Shown here: piece after piece, positions 34,401 through 47,700 of the stretch
Numbering within the stretch: the stretch's first letter is position 1
Layout: each line of letters begins with the position of its first letter
From: Thinopyrum elongatum
Lineage: Eukaryota > Streptophyta > Magnoliopsida > Poales > Poaceae
NCBI GenBank assembly: GCA_011799875.1
Contig: CM022302.1
Span: 524,100,228 to 524,164,227 of the forward strand
Reading direction: 5' to 3'
Length of the DNA stretch: 64,000 nucleotides
Position numbers and translations under genes: made by a program
The notes under the pieces: model-generated
Told to the model about the DNA's origin: nothing
What the model saw: the letters and a program-made list of their open reading frames with translations, nothing else
Database searches by the model: none

Positions 34401-36950
34401 CTGTCACTCGCGACAACCTCCGTAACAAGAAGAAGCATTTGTTCACCGTGGCCTACCCCCTCTCGGTGCTGGTCAACCGCCTAGACCGCCGGGGCCACCG
34501 GATGGGTTCCTCCAATCTGGAAACCCGCCCGAGGGGGGAGGGGGGACCACACCAGCATGCGCAAGGCCCCATGCATATGCATGCAAATGGGTGGTGTGTT
34601 GTTGGAATAACCTACGCACGTCCTTGACGTGACACATGCCTCACGAACCACTCAGACGGGCGGGAATGTCGAGGACCTGTTGCGTTCGTCTGCGAGACCG
34701 AGTCTTCGGTGGGCGATCCTGTGGTAGAACGGGCTTAGACTTGGTGTGTCATCTCGCGACGACCTGCCGTAACACGAAGAAGCAGTTGTTCACCGTGGCC
34801 TACCCCCACTCGGTGCCGGTCAATGCCCTAGTACGCCGGGGCCACCGGATGGGTGCTTGGTCTGTAGAACCGCCCGAGGGGGGGAGGGGGGACCACACCA
34901 GCATGCGCAAGCCCCATGTATATGCATGCAAATGGGTGGTGTGTTGTTGGAATAACCTACGCACGTCCTTGGCGTGACACATGCCTCACGAACCACACAG
35001 ACGGGCGGGAACGTCGAGGACCGGCTGCGTTCGTCCGCGAGACCGAGTCTTCGGTGGGCGATCCTGTGACAGCATGGGCTTAGACTTGGTCTGTCATCTC
35101 GCGACGACCTGCCGAAACACGAAGGAGCAGTTGTTCACCGTGGCCTACCCCCTCTCGGTGCTGGTCAACGCCCTAGACCGTCGGTGCACCGGATGGGTGC
35201 TCGGTCTGTAGAACCGTCCGAGGGGGGAGGGGGGACCACACCTGCAGGCGCATGGCTCCATGCATATGCATGCAAATGGGTGGTGTGTTGTTGGAATAAC
35301 CTACGCACGTGCTTGATGTGACACATGCCTCACGAACCACACAGACGGGCGGGAACGTTGAGGACCACTGCGCTCGTTCCGCGAGACAGAGTCTTTGGTG
35401 GGCATCCTGTGACAGAACGGGCTTAGACTTGGTCTGTCATCTCGGGACGACCTGCCGTAACACGAAGAAGCAGTTGTTCACCATGGCCTACCCCCCTCTC
35501 CGTTGCCGGTCAATGCCTTAGACCGCCGGGGCCACTGGATGGGTGCTCGGTCCTGTAGAACCGCCCAAGGGGGGTGCGAGGCCACACCCTGCATGCGCAA
35601 GGCCCCATGTATATGCATGCAAATGGGTTGTGTGTTGTTGGAATAACCTACGCACGTCCTTGACGTGACTCATGCCTCACGAACCCACAGACGGGCGGGA
35701 ACGTCGAGGACCGCTGTGTTTGTCCACGAGACCGAGTCTTCCAGTTGGCGATCCTATGACAGAACAGGCTTAGACTTGGTCCTGTCATCCTCGCGATGAC
35801 CTGCCGTAACCCGAAGAAGCAGTTGTTCACCGTGGCCTACCCCCTCTCGGTTGCCGGTCAACGCCCTAGACCACCGGGGCCATCGATGGGTGCTCGGTCT
35901 GTTCAACCGGGCGAGGGCCATCCGAAAAGCAGAAAACAAGACGGTAAATATAATGTGGTAAGGTGGTTTGCCAAGCATGGCAGAAACAACAAAGTAGTAA
36001 GATATTATCGAGAATGCACACAAAGGGAGAAGAGAAAGTTCTAGTTTTGGCACTCTCTTTGCCGAGAGTGACTCTCGGTAAAGGTGGGCATGCTGAGAGC
36101 CGAAAATTGACCCCGGTAACCACTGCTCTAATTCTTTATTTTCCTTCTATTTGTGTTTTCGTTTGGCACTCTCTTTTTGTATGTGATATTTCAATGTTTT
36201 ATGACTAGACTTTGAAAATGCCATGACTTTTGATAAGATTTTTCGATGAAATAACTTTTGATGACTTATATATATGTTTTGGGCTAGATTTGTTCAAAAC
36301 TCACACTTTAAAGACTGTAATAAAAACATGAGAACGGTGACCTGTCGTAACACGAAGAAGCAGGTATTCACCGTGGGCTACCCACTCTCTGTGCCGGTCA
36401 ACGCCTATACCGCCGAAGCCACCGATGGGTCCTTGATCCGGAAACCACCCGAGGGGAGGGGGACCACACCTGATGCGCAAGGCCCCATGCCTATGCATGC
36501 AAGTGGGTGGTGTTTTGTTGGAATAACCTACGCACATCCTTGACGTGACATGCCTCACGAACCACACAGATGGGCGGAACGTCGAGGACAGGCTGCGTTC
36601 GTTCGCGAGACGACGAGTCTTCGTGGGCGATCCTGTGACAGAACGGCTTAGACTTGGTCTTGTCATCTCGCGTGACCTGCCGTAACACGAAGAAGTTTTC
36701 ATTCACCGTGGACTACCCCCTCTCGGTGCCGGTCAATGCCCTAGACCGCCGGGGCCACCGATTGGGTTCTCGATATGGAACCGCCCGAGGAGGGAGAGGG
36801 GACCACAACCTGCATGCGCAAGGCCCCTGCATACGCATGCAATGGGTGGTGTGTTTGTTGGAATAACCTACGCACGTCCTTGTCGTGACACATGCCTCAC
36901 AAACCACACAGACGGGCGGGAACGTCGAGGACCGGCTACGTTCGTCCGTG
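28490..36950 (+). repeat. Copy 2 of array blocks 1-6
   Basis: The spacer palindromes near 28,525, 29,762, 30,995, 32,218, 33,800 and 36,060 correspond one to one with blocks 1-6 of the first copy. Block-specific variants are preserved, for example the degenerate palindrome of block 2 (near 29,762) and GACTGTCGG of block 5 (near 33,800). Confidence 0.85.
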
Positions 36951-37930
36951 AGACTGAGTCTACGGTAGGCGATCCTGTGACAGAACGGGCTTAGACTTGG
37001 TCTGTCATCTCGCGACGACCTGGCGTAACACGAAGAAGCAGTTGTTCACCGTGGCCTACCCCCCCTCTCGGTGCCGGTCAATGCCCTAGACCGCCGGGGC
37101 CACTGGATGGGTGTTCGATCTGTAGAACCGCCCGAGGGGGGAGGGGGGACCACACCTGCATGCGCAAGGCCCCATGCATATGCATGCAAATGGGTGGTGT
37201 ATTGTTGGAATAACCTACGCACGTCCTTGACGTGACACATGCCTCACGAATCACACAGACGGGCGGGAACGTCGAGGACCGGCTGCGTTCGTCCGCGAGA
37301 CCGAGTCTTCGGTGGGCGATCCTGTGATAGAACGGGCTTAGACTTGGTCTGTCATCTCGCTACGACCTGCCGTAACACGAAGAAGCAGTTGTTCACCGTG
37401 GCTTACCCCCTCTCAGTGCCGGTCAACACCCTAGACCGCCGGGGCCACCGGATGCGTGCTCGGTGTGTAGAACCGCCCGAGGGCGGTAGGGGGGACCACA
37501 CCTGCATGCGCAAGGCTCCATGCATATGCATGCAAATGGGTGGTGTGTTATTGGAATAACCTACGCACGTGCTTGACGTGACACATGCCTCACGAACCAC
37601 ACAGACGGGTGGGAACGTCGAGGACCGACTGTGTTTGTCTGCGAGACTGAGTCTTCGGTGGGCGAACCTGTGATAGAATGGGTTTAGACTTGGTCTGTCA
37701 TCTCGCGACAACCTGCCATAACACGAAGAAGCAATTGTTCACAGTGGCCTACCCCGTCTCGGTGCCGGTCAATGCCCTAGACCATCGGGGCCACTGGATG
37801 GGTGCTCGGTCTGTAGAACCGCCCAAGGGGGGGAGGGGGACTACACCTGCATGCGCAAGGCCCCATGCATATGCATGCAAATGGGTGGTATGTTGTTGGA
37901 ATAACCTACGCACGTCCTTGACATGACACA
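36951..37930 (+). repeat. Clean monomers A-C continuing the array
   Basis: Monomers begin at 37017, 37366 and 37711 with almost no indels. This segment joins seamlessly in sequence to 25,646 and so is probably its true neighbour. Confidence 0.8.
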
Positions 37931-40248
37931 TTGCCTCACGAACCACCAGACGGGCGGGAACGGTCGAGGCCGGCTGCGTCGCTCGCCGCGAGACCCGAGT
38001 CTTCTTGGTGGCGATCCTGTGAGAACGGGCTTAGACTTGGTATGTCATCTCGCGACGACCTGCCGAGCACGAAAGAAGCAGTTTGTTCACCGTGGCCTAC
38101 TCCCCTCTTGGTGCCGTCAACGCCCTAGACCGCCGGGCCACCCACCTGATGGGGCTCGGTGTGTATAACCGCCCGAGGGCGGGAGGGGGGACCACAACCT
38201 GCATGCGCAAGGCCTCCATGCATATGCATGTCAAATGTGGTGTGTGTTGTTGGAATAACCTACGCACGTGCTTGACGTGACCCATGCCTCACGAACCACA
38301 CAGACGGGTGGGAACGTCGAGGACCGACTGCGATTCATACCGCGGACTGAGTCTTCTGGTGGGCGGGATCCTGTGACCAGAATGGGCTTAGACTTGGTCT
38401 GCCATTCTGCGCGACGACCTCCGAAACACGAAGAGCATTGTTCCACCGTGGCTCACCGCCCCGTCTCNNNNNNNNNNNNNNNNNNNNNNNNNNNNNNNNN
38501 NNNNNNNNNNNNNNNNNNNNNNNNNNNNNNNNNNNNNNNNNNNNNNNNNNNNNNNNNNNNNNNNNNNNNNNNNNNNNNNNNNNNNNNNNNNNNNNNNNNN
38601 NNNNNNNNNNNNNNNNNNNNNNNNNNNNNNNNNNNNNNNNNNNNNNNNNNNNNNNNNNNNNNNNNNNNNNNNNNNNNNNNNNNNNNNNNNNNGCCTACCC
38701 CCCTCTCGGTGCCGGTCAATGCCCTAGTACGCCGGGGCCAACGGGATGGGTGCTTGGCTGTAGAACCGCCCAGGGGGGGAGGGGGGACCACACGCATGCG
38801 CAAGCCCCATGATTGCATGCAAAGGGTGGTGGTGTTGTTGGAATAACCTATACCACGTCCTTGGCGTGACACATCCTCACGAATCACACACATACGGGCG
38901 GGCAACGTCGAGGACCGCTGCGTTCGTCGTCGCGAGACCGAGTCTTCGGTGGGCGATCCTGTGACTAGACGGGCTTAGACTGGTCTGTCATCTCGCGACA
39001 CCATCCGTACACGAAGAATGCAGTTGTTCACCGTGGCTACCCCCTCTCAGTTGCCGGTCAACACCCTAGACCGCCGGCCACCGGAATGGTGCTCGGTCTG
39101 TAGAACCGCCGAGGGGGAGGGGGACCACACCTGCATGGCAAGGCTCCAGTGCATATGCAGCAAATGGGTGTGTGTTTTGGAATAACCTACGCACGTGCTT
39201 GACGTACACATGCCTCACGAACCCCAGACGGGTGCGGAACGTCGAGGACCGACTGTGTTGTCCTGCAGACGAGTCTCGGTGGGCGATCCTGTGAGAATGG
39301 TTTTGACTTGGTCTGTCATCTCTACACCTGCCGTAACACGAAGAAGCAATTGTTCACCAGTGGCCTACCCCCGTCTCGGTGCCGTCAATGCCCTAGACCA
39401 TCCGGGCCACTGGATGGGTGCTCGTCTGTAGACCCGCCCAAGGGGGGAGGGGGACACACCTGCATGCGCAAGGCCCCATGCATATGCATGCAAATGGGTG
39501 GTTGTTGTTGGAATAACCTACGCACGTCCTTGACATGACACATGCCTCACGAACCACACAGACGGGCGGGAACGTCGAGGACCGGCTGCGTTCGCCCCGC
39601 GACCGAGTCTTCGTTGGGCGATCCTGTGACAGAACGGCTTAGACTTGGTACTGTCATCTCGCGACGACCTGCCGTAACACGAAAAGCAGTTGGTTTCACC
39701 GTGGCCTACCCCCTCTTGGTGCCGGTCAACGCCCTAGACCGCCGGGGCCACCTGATGGGTGCTCGGTCGTAGAACCGCCCGAGGGCGGGAGGGGGGGACC
39801 ACACCTGCATGCGCAAGGCTCCATGCATATGCATGTCAAATGGTTGGGTGTGTTGTTGGATAACCTAGACGTGCTTGACGTGACACATGCCTCACGAACC
39901 ACACAGACGGGTGGGAACGTCGAGGACCGACTGCTTCATCCCGGACTGAGTCTTCTGGTGGGGGGCGATCCTGTGACAGAATGGGCTTAGACTTGGTCTG
40001 TCATCGAACGCGACGACCTGCCGAAACACGAAGAAGCAATTGTTCCACCGTGGCCACCAACCCCGTCTCGGTGCCGGTCAATGCCTACAAACACCGTCGG
40101 GTCCACCGGATGGTTGCTCAGTCTTAGAACCCGCCCGAGGGGGGGGGGGGGGCGACCACACCTGCATTGTGCCAAGGTCCCCTGCATATGCATGCAAATG
40201 GGTGGTGTGTTGTTGGAATAACCTACACACGTCCTTGACATTACACGC
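37931..40248 (+). repeat. Noisy monomers around an N gap
   Basis: Noisy monomers D and E (38,056 and about 38,410) lead into the gap. After it come a piece resembling block 5 (38,693-39,000) and then noisy second versions of B, C, D and E (about 39,005, 39,330, 39,665 and 40,015). The same variants define them, for example CACCTGATGG in D and CCCCGTCTCGG in E. Confidence 0.75.
38468..38692. other. Assembly gap (225 N)
   Basis: A run of N. The flanks do not continue one another in the monomer order seen at 53.3-55.1 kb. Confidence 1.
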
Positions 40249-41446
40249 GACCACACCTGCATGTGCAAGGCCCCATGCATATGCATGCAAATGGGTGGTG
40301 TGTTGTTGGAATAACCTACACACGTCCTTGACATGACACATGCCTCACGAACCACACAGACGGGCGGGAACGTTGAGGACCGGCTGCGTTCGTCCGCGAG
40401 ACCGAGTCTTCGGTGGGCGATCCTGTGACAGAATGGGCTTAGACTTGGTATGTCATCTCGCGACATCCTGCCGTAACACGAAGAAGCAGTTGTTCACCGT
40501 GGCCTACCCCCTCTCGGTGCCGGTCAACGCCCTAGACCGCCGGGGCCACAGGATGGGTGCTCGGTCTGTAGAACTGGGCGAGGGCCATCTGAAAAGCAGA
40601 AAACAACACGGTAACTATAATGTGGTAAGGTGGTTTGCCAAGCATGGAAGAAAACAACAACAAAAAGTATAAAACATATTATCGAGAATGCACACAAAGG
40701 GAGAAGAGAAATGTTTTAGGTTTGGCACTCTCTTTGCCGAGAGTGACCCTCGGTAAAGGTGGGCATTGCCGAGAGCCGGCAATCGACCCTCGGTAACCAC
40801 TGCTGTAATTCTTTATTTTCCTTCTATTTGTGTTTTTATTTGGCACTCTCTTTTTGTAACTCATATTTCAAATATTTTTATGACTAGACTTTGAAAATGC
40901 CATGACTTTTGGTGAACTTTTTCTATGAAAATGACTTGTTGATGACTTATATATATATGTTTTGGGCTAGATTTGTTCAAAACTCAACTTTAAAGACTGT
41001 AAAGTAAAAAACATGAGAACGGTGACCTGTCGTAAAACGAAGAAGCAGGTACTCACAGTGGGCTACCGTCTCTCGATGCCGGTCAACGCCCTAGACTGCC
41101 GGAGCCACCGGATGGGTCCTCGATCTGGAAACCGCCAGAGGGGGGAGGGGGACCACACCTTCATGCGTAAGGCCCCATGCATATGCCTGCAAGTGGGTGG
41201 TGTGTTGTTGGAATAACCTACGCACGTCCTTGACGTGACACATGCCTCACGAACCACACAGATGGGCGGCAACGTCGAGGACCGGCTGCGTTCGTCCGCG
41301 AGACTGAGTCTTCGGTGGGTGATCCTGTGACAGAACATGCTTAGACTTGGACTGTCATCTCGCGACGACCTGCCGTAACACGAAGAAGCAGTTGTTCACC
41401 GTGGCCTACCCCCTCTCGGTGCAGGTCAACGCCCTAGACCGCCGGG
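40249..41446 (+). repeat. Clean array segment: end of E, F, spacer, G, H
   Basis: Clean from CGACCACACCTGCATGTGC onward. Monomer F begins at 40476. The spacer (about 40,575-41,020) carries GCCGAGAGTGACCCTCGG. Monomers G and H begin at 41021 and 41368. H is cut at 41,446 by the same junction sequence as at 25,647. Confidence 0.85.
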
Positions 41447-44400
41447 TGTCTCTTCTCCTTTGCTCACTCTTTCAGCAGAGCCCGCTGCTCGATGTTTTTC
41501 CCTGTACTCCGGCACAAATTAGGGCCTCATATCAGGTTGGCACGGTCTATTTTCAGGCATGGACATAAATGACAGGTTAGGAAAACATGCTAACTTTGAG
41601 ACGTTTTATCTCACGTGACACGGCCGCTTGGGCGAACTACTATGGACGGAGTTGAGCTGGTGCTCGACGCGCGTATCTCGGTGTGGCAGGGCTTGTCGTA
41701 TGCGAGGATGGGTGTGCTATCGCCTCCGTTGCCAAAGGGGGTGGCGGCCATGGCCCCTTCCCCTGGCCAGCAATGACGAGAGCTCAGGATCAAGGGGCTT
41801 GGCATTAGGTTCGTCGTCCCTGCCGTGCACAACTCCTGGAAGACCTCTTTGACGGTCTCCGTACTTCTCCTGCGTCCGACCATCTGTCAGAACTCGGCGC
41901 CCGATCCTTCCCCCTTGTGGCCTCTTGTGCAGGCCATCCATGGATGTGGACAGGGTGACAACCGTCGCCCCTGCAAATTTAACATCAAGTTTAATTGAAT
42001 CCAAGATAGCTTCGTGGCTAAAAAGTTCCCGATCTTAATCCCATACCATTTGTTGCGTTAGAGCGGTTAGGGTGCCCGGTCTCCCCTGGATATGAGCCGG
42101 GCCTGGCATTTTGGCGCGATTCGTTTCCCTTCTCACATGCTGGCGCCTGCCAGCCCCGGATCACACCCACAATTCAAACCAGGGCCTTCCCAACACACAA
42201 TCAGCCTTCATCCAGGGTTCCCTCACCTAGTTAGACAAATTGAATCATTGAGGAACAGAGGCGGATGAACTGAAAGTACTCAGCAACGGATGTAGTCACT
42301 TATACACTAACAAGTATTCTTCTCCGCGACAAGTCTGTCTGGCAAGCGAGGTCTTCCTTGTCTCTTCTCGCCCTTGCCGTCGAGCGGCCGACACTGCATG
42401 ACGGCTTTGTACCGCAGCCGTGTGCTTGGTGTCTAGAGTATCTTTCGGGCAGATTTCACGATGCTTTTATCGCCTTCTGCTTCTCACCATCCACCACAAA
42501 TGTTTGCTACAAGAAAGCATATTGGCATTTTAATAACAAGGATTTGCATATGGAAAATGCAGTGGCCGGGGGCCAGATATTTACAAAAAAAAGCGGTCGA
42601 TGACCCGGTGGCCTGGTGACATTGTGCTCGTCCTTGCTGTGTTGGTGAATGTTTCTCGCTCTGACACCGGTGAACACCTGGTTCAGTTGGCCGGCGGTCC
42701 TCGTCGACTCACCCCGGCTTGGATAACCCGGTGGCAAGCCTTGCTGTGTAATCATACCTCAAGAGGTATCCGAATACGAAAGCTGGTGTTCTTCGTCGCA
42801 GGACCGGTCAGTCGACGTGGCTCACCAGCGCTAATCAGAACTTTGTTCACAGTGTGATCAATTCCAGTGACGTCCCAGAGATACATGATGAAAATACCAA
42901 TGCATATGTAGTGTCCTACGCTGTTGCGCACTACGTCGGGAGTCGCACGCACCACAATATACCAATGTGCGTCTGCAAATGAATGGCTATGTCTCTTATC
43001 CACAGTTCCACTCTCCGTGTACCGGGAAAATGCCAGGACGGCGCCGGCAGCCGTTGGTCACGGTTTCTCTACTCGGTAGACACCCTTCCCCCGGACCACC
43101 AACCATAAGACCGACCGGCGATTTCACTGCGCCCATCTCTGGAAGTGTTGCCTCTGAGGTAGGAACGGATCACGCCTTGAGTTAACCGCTAACCCGGGCC
43201 TCCCATGTCGCCCCGACAATCGAGTAGTTCGTGAGTGGATAATCCGGCTCCTCTAATCACCCACTCTGTACACTTGCCATCCGTGACGAACGTCGACTAA
43301 CTGCTGTAGCCGGCCTGAATGCGTAGGGGTATGTAAGGGAAAGATAAGGCCTGACGACTCTGGCGTCCAGTCACCGGAGTTGTTGACCGTGGGTCGCCGG
43401 ATGGCTCTAGACTCTCCGGTACTTACTAACTCTACTGTGGCCCCTCATCAGAACTGAAACAAAATAAACTGTATTAGTAACTAAAACGACAGTGTTGCCA
43501 ATTTTGACCTGGGTCGGCCAATGAAATTCGTATACCTAATCAGAAGTTACTTTAATACTTCAATTTGCAGTGCACATTGTAGTGACAAGGCATTTTCTAC
43601 TACTGCCATTTCATGCCCGCCATCTACATAGATTTAAAAATGTCATGATCTTCCTATGAGAAAATGTTGTGGAGCATAGCACTACTTTGGCTGTTGAGTG
43701 TTGGCCCACAGAGGATGAAGAACCTAGAACTACTTTTCTAAACTCACTTTTTTTGTTCATCAATTCTATAATATATACTATATAAGGAAACTTATATAGA
43801 ATATATATTTGCCTATAAATATATATATTATTAATACATATCGACATTATAACACCGTTCAATATTAACTGTGGCAGTTGATTTATTTTCCCCCCTCTTA
43901 GTAGCAAATGTCATATCTGCAACAAGACGATGGTAGTCGATAGCTTAGCAATCAACGTCTATAAACCTGCTAATTAGTATGCTTGTTTTTACGTAATATA
44001 TTGGATTTTAATACTTTGCCTCTTTGGGTCTATATTAAGCATGCACTTTGGAGGCATAAGCTGTTTGCTATCTCTATAGTGTGTCTAACTATGGCTCTCT
44101 ATTAAATTTTACTGTACTGCCCACCCTATTATATTTTGACAAATTTAACTTAGCATACCCAAAACTCTGACACCAATCTCGAAAATTAACCTAAGCAAAA
44201 TTGACCTACTCTAAATTACAACTGCACTAGCAAATCACCTACACCAGAGGGAGAGGGAGCAAGAGGGGAGAGGGAGCCAGAGGGTGGCAGAAGGCAGCCG
44301 GAGGGGAGCGGGACATGCTGTTAGAGGTGGGGTGTTAGGGCAGTGCAGGGTGGGAGGTGAAGGGGGTGGGATGGGAGGGGAGAGGAGTACCTGATGCAAG

Positions 44401-44550
44401 ACTTGCTGCCCACAAACTCATTGGGGGATCATTCCGCATCCAACGCCACAAATGGTGTTGGCCCTCCCGCTCTAGTTGCCGCCGTACCGTTGGGCCCCAA
44501 GAAAGAACCACGTGCCGTGCCAGCGCCAAGGAGCCAGCCGGCCATAAGAA
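41447..44550 (-). pseudogene. Third, heavily corrupted copy of the CACTA accessory transposase gene
   Basis: Matches the first gene from exon 7 to exon 1 but is about 18% longer (3.1 kb against 2.6 kb), mainly from short insertions, especially at 42,640-43,440. Fragments such as GKGHGRHPL are still readable on the minus strand. No exon keeps its frame. Confidence 0.75.
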
Positions 44551-44739
44551 CCGGTGGCGGTGGCGGCGAGGTTGTTCGCGGGGCGGTGGCGCACTGAGTG
44601 GCGGGTGTTGCTGTCGCGGTAGTTGGTGGGGGTGTGGTCGCGCACTGGCGATTCCGGCTAGGCGGGGCAGAGAAGAACGAGGACAGACGACCTGAAGTTG
44701 ATAGAAAGAGAGTAAGGGGATCGGGCAAAGCGGCAACTA

Positions 44740-47700
44740 GGTTTAGGTGCTTTCGCCGAGAGTATACTCTACGGTAAAGTGGGCATTATCCGTGCGAGCC
44801 TACTATCGATACCGTCGTGGTAACCATGCGGCTCTAATTCCTTATTTTGCTTCTATTACATTTTGTTCGGCACTCCTCCTTTTTGTATCTGATATTTCAA
44901 ATGTTTTAATGACTAGACTTTGAAAATGCATGACTTTTGATGAATCTTTTTCTATGAAAAGGACTTTTTATGACTTATTTATTTTTTGGGCTAGATTTGT
45001 TCAAAACTCAACTTAAAAGACGTAACGTAAAAACAGAGAACTGTGGCCTGCCGTAAAACAACGAAGAAGCAGATTCACCATGGCCCCTCCTCGGGTCGGT
45101 CAACGCCCTAGACCGCTTGGGGGCCACCGGATGGGTCCCGATAAGGAAACCGCCCGAGGGGGGAGGGGGACCCAGCCACCTGCATGCGCAAGGCCCCATG
45201 CATCTGCAGCAAATGGGTGGTGTTTTGTTGGAATAACCTACGCGCTGTCCTTGACATGACACAGTCCTCCGAACTACACAGACGTGCGGGACGTCGAGGA
45301 CGCGCTGCGTTCGTGTCCGCGATAGCCGAGTCTTCTGGGTACTCCTGTGACAGAACGGGCTTATACTTGGTATGTCATCTCGCGACGAACCCTGTCGTAC
45401 ACTAAGAAGCATTGTTCAACTGTGGCCTCACCCCCCTCTCGGTGCCGGTCACGCCCTAGAAACCGCCGGGTCGCACCGGAATGAGTGCTCCGAGTCTGTT
45501 ATAACGCCCTAAGGGGGGGAGGGGGACCACACCTACATGAGCAAGGCCCCATGCATATGCAGAAACTGGGGTTGGTGTGTTGTTGGAATAACCTACGCAC
45601 GTCCCTTGACGTGAAAACATTCCCACGAACACACAGACGGACGGGAACGTCATGACGGCTTTTGTCTCCGTCCTCCCGAGACCCGGTCTTCGGTGGGCGC
45701 TCTATGACAGAACGGGCTTAGACCTTGGTCTGTCCTCTCGCGACGACCTGCCGTAAACACAAGAAGGCAGTTGTTCCTCGTGGCCAACCCCCTCTCGGTG
45801 CGGGTCAATGCCTAGACCACCGGGGCCCACCGAAAAAATGGATGCTCGGTGTGTAGAACCGTGCGAGGGCCATCCTGAAACAGAAAACAAGACGGTAACT
45901 ATAATGTGGTTAAGGTGGTTTCCAAGCATGGGACTAAAACAATAAAAAAAGTATAAGACAAATTATCGAGAATGGACACAAAGGGAGAAAAGAAATTTCT
46001 AGGTTTGGCACTCTCTTTGTCCGAGAGCTAACTCTCTGTAAACGTGGGCATTGCCCGAGAGCCAGATCGAACCACTCCGGTAAACCACTGCTCTAATTCT
46101 TTATTTTGCTTCTATTTGTGCTTTTTGTTTTGGCCTCTCTTTGTTGTATCTGATATTTCAAATGTTTTTTATGACTAGACTTTGAAAATGCCCAATGACT
46201 TTTGATAACTTTTTCTATGTAAAGGACTTTTTGATGACTTATATATTATGTTTTGGGGCTAGATTTGTTCAACCCACTTTAAAAAGACTGTAAAGTGAAA
46301 AAACATAGAACGGTGACCTGCCGTACATGAAGAAGCAGTTATTCCCCGTGGGCTACCCTCTCTCAGTTCCTGTCAACCGCCCTAACCGCTGGTCCAACCG
46401 TATGGGTCCTCGATATGGAAACCGCCGAGGGGGGATGGGGACCACACCTGCATGGCGAAGGCCCCCATGCCTATTCATGCAATGGGTGGTGTGTGGTTGG
46501 AAACCACCTACGCACGTACTTACCGTGAACACATGCCTCAGAACCACACAGCGGCGGGCAAGGTCGATGACCGGCTGCGTTCATTCCTCGAGACCAGAGT
46601 CTTTGGTGGCGATCCTATGATAGAACGGGCGTGACATGGTCTGGGTTTCATCTCGCGACGACGCTGCCGTAACCACGAACTAAGCATTTTGTTCAACCTG
46701 GCTACCCCTCTCGGTCCGTCATTGCCTAACTGCCTGGGCCACCGGATTGGGTGTCCGCTCAGGTCTTAGAACGTCCTATCGAGGGGGGGTGGACCACAAC
46801 TGCATGCCGCAGGCCCCATCCAATATGCATGCAAATGGGTGGTAGTGTTGTTGGAATACTACGCACGTCCGACGTGACACAATCCTCATGAACACACAGA
46901 CGGGCAGGTAACGGTCGAGAACAGCGGCGTCGACCGCGAGTCGTCCCATCGTGTCTTGGATGGGCGATCCTGATGACAGAACGGGCTTAGACTTGTCATG
47001 TCATCTCTGCGACGACCTGCCGTAACACGAAAGAAGCATTGTTCACACGTGGCAGACTACCCCCTCTCGGCGCCGGTCAACCACCTACTGACTTCGCCGG
47101 GGCCACCGATAGGGTGCTCGTCCCCCCCCCCCTATAGAACCGGGCTGAGGGCCATCTGACACAGTCCGAAAACAACACGTAAACTTAATGTTGTACGGTG
47201 GTTAGGGCCAAGCAATGCGAAGAATCACAACAAAATATCAGACCCTATTATCGAGAATGCGCAACAAAGTGAGAAAGAAACGTTTTCTAGTTTGGCACTG
47301 CTCGTTTGCGACGAGCTGACTCTCGTAATACGGTGGCACTGTCGAGAGCCGAAATTTAAACAAAAATCGACCCTCGTAACCACAATGCTCTAAATTCTTT
47401 ATTTTCCTTCTATTGTGTTTTTTAGTTGGCACTCTCCTTTTCGAATCTGAATTTCAAATGTTTTATGACTAGACTTTAATATCCATGACTTTTGAGACTA
47501 AAATTCTTTGACCATGACTTTTTTGATGACTTATATATCTGTTTGTTGGCTCAGATTTGTTCCAACCCACTTTAAAGAACTGTAAAGTAAAAACATGAGA
47601 ATGTGGACCCGCGGACACGAAGAGCAGCTATCACACGTGGGCTATCCCTCTCTCGGTGCCTAGTCAATGCAACCTAACGCCGGAGCCACCGGATGGGTCC

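Larger units (their letters stand above)
25647..36950. other. Copy 2 of the 14,366-25,646 block (probable assembly duplicate)
   Basis: Begins TGTCTCTTCTCCTTTGCTCA in the middle of transposase exon 7. It repeats the gene, intron microsatellite and array blocks 1-6 in the same order and orientation over almost the same length (11.3 kb). It differs by scattered small indels, often in homopolymers. At 36,951 it runs on past the point where copy 1 was cut. Confidence 0.85.
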
